Shown one piece after another: positions 63,525-64,000 of a stretch of 64,000 bases of DNA. The notes below the pieces were generated by a model. That model was not told where the DNA came from. It did not search any database and was given only the letters and a program-made list of their open reading frames with translations. The translations under genes were made by a program, and so were the position numbers. Location of the stretch: contig NZ_CP019450.1 in NCBI RefSeq assembly GCF_001983995.1, positions 3,224,001 through 3,288,000 on the forward strand. Direction: 5' to 3'. The stretch comes from Halioglobus japonicus. GTDB lineage: Bacteria > Pseudomonadota > Gammaproteobacteria > Pseudomonadales > Halieaceae. Within the stretch, counting starts at the first letter, position 1. Each line of letters opens with the position of its first letter.

Positions 63525-64000
63525 ATGAAATCGCTGTACTACAAATTCCGCGCCTTTGTTGTCACCTGGCTGCTGCGACTGTTGCCGCGCCCGGCGCCGG
63601 TGCTTTTCTCGGGCATAGGCTCGGCCAACACCCTAGCCGAGCAGCTCGCGATTCTGGGCCACAACAAGGTATTGATCGTTACCGACAGTTTCCTGGGGGG
63701 TTCCGGCATTCTCGACGGCATCAAAGCCGTGCTCGATAAAAACGGGACGGCTTACGCCATCTTCGATGGTGTACTCCCCGACCCCGCGTTTGACCAGATC
63801 CAGGCTGGCGAAGCCACCCTGCGCACTGAGAACTGCGACGCAGTACTGGCCGTTGGCGGCGGCTCCGTGCTCGATGCCGGCAAGCTGATCTCCCTGCTGC
63901 ACACCAACCCCGGCAAACTGGAAGACTTTGACGGTATCCAGAAGGCCAAGAATGTCGGCGTGCCCTTGTTTGTTGTGCCCACGACTGCCGGCACCGGCTC
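63525..64000 (+). CDS. iron-containing alcohol dehydrogenase (partial, runs off window)
   Basis: About 158 residues of the N-terminal half are in the window, with no stop codon before its end. The dinucleotide-binding segment AVLAVGGGSVLDAGK and the following VPLFVVPTTAGTGS are diagnostic of group III iron alcohol dehydrogenases. The N-terminal extension (about 30 residues before VLFSGIGSA) is hydrophobic and basic. The metal ligands lie beyond the window. The gene starts 55 bases after the fusion gene. Confidence 0.92.
   Translation, partial: MKSLYYKFRAFVVTWLLRLLPRPAPVLFSGIGSANTLAEQLAILGHNKVLIVTDSFLGGSGILDGIKAVLDKNGTAYAIFDGVLPDPAFDQIQAGEATLRTENCDAVLAVGGGSVLDAGKLISLLHTNPGKLEDFDGIQKAKNVGVPLFVVPTTAGTG

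Overview
The window looks like chromosomal DNA from a marine gammaproteobacterium, most likely of the Halieaceae (OM60/NOR5) type. This is inferred from gene content: the thrS-infC-rpmI-rplT-pheS-pheT-ihfA-MerR-tRNA-Pro block, a dedicated proteobacterial sortase locus, several large TonB receptors, a PHA-synthase-like protein next to a WS/DGAT-type acyltransferase, a sulfatase, a PQQ alcohol dehydrogenase and many SDR enzymes. No database search was possible, so the taxonomy is an inference.

Layout. 0-2.3 kb: ECF sigma factor and anti-sigma factor, then about 900 bp of non-coding DNA with three related 115-bp inverted-repeat elements. 2.3-5.1 kb: APH-fold kinase, secreted isoaspartyl peptidase, YbaK-type protein. 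5.1-10.1 kb: a scarred accessory region with a truncated araC gene, an internally deleted PfkB kinase, an intact class II aldolase, an aminotransferase fragment joined to a sialidase fragment, a TetR-reductase pair and a transposase remnant. 10.2-11.7 kb: patatin and a halohydrin-dehalogenase-type enzyme. 11.8-17.9 kb: haem acquisition, with receptor, HutX and HutZ on the minus strand, HutBCD on the plus strand, a Fur-box-like divergent promoter and a possible Fur-controlled small RNA. 17.9-31.3 kb: broken SDR, putA and its Lrp-type regulator, SDRs, diguanylate cyclase, TonB receptor, M24 peptidase, EamA transporter, Nudix hydrolase. 31.3-39.4 kb: tRNA-Pro and the translation block. 39.7-42.4 kb: PHA-synthase-like protein and acyltransferase. 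42.4-48.1 kb: sortase, its target and a two-component system. 48.2-64 kb: sulfatase, uvrB, tRNA-Asn, a GH106-like protein with permuted segment order, a TonB receptor, a PQQ alcohol dehydrogenase, a lactonase-like/alpha-beta hydrolase fusion and the start of an iron alcohol dehydrogenase.

How the parts work together. The hut genes form one coherent pathway: outer-membrane receptor, periplasmic binding protein, ABC importer, cytosolic haem carrier and haem-degrading enzyme. The sortase block is also self-contained, with enzyme, substrate and sensor/regulator. PutA and the divergent Lrp-type regulator form a proline-catabolism module.

Quality caution. Four genes (thrS, the sortase target, one TonB receptor and tRNA-Pro) each read as if exactly one base were missing from a C/G run. 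Because thrS is essential, I treat these as probable sequence errors and annotate the genes as whole. The damage at 5-7 kb is of another kind (large deletions and a nonsense codon) and looks like real gene decay.
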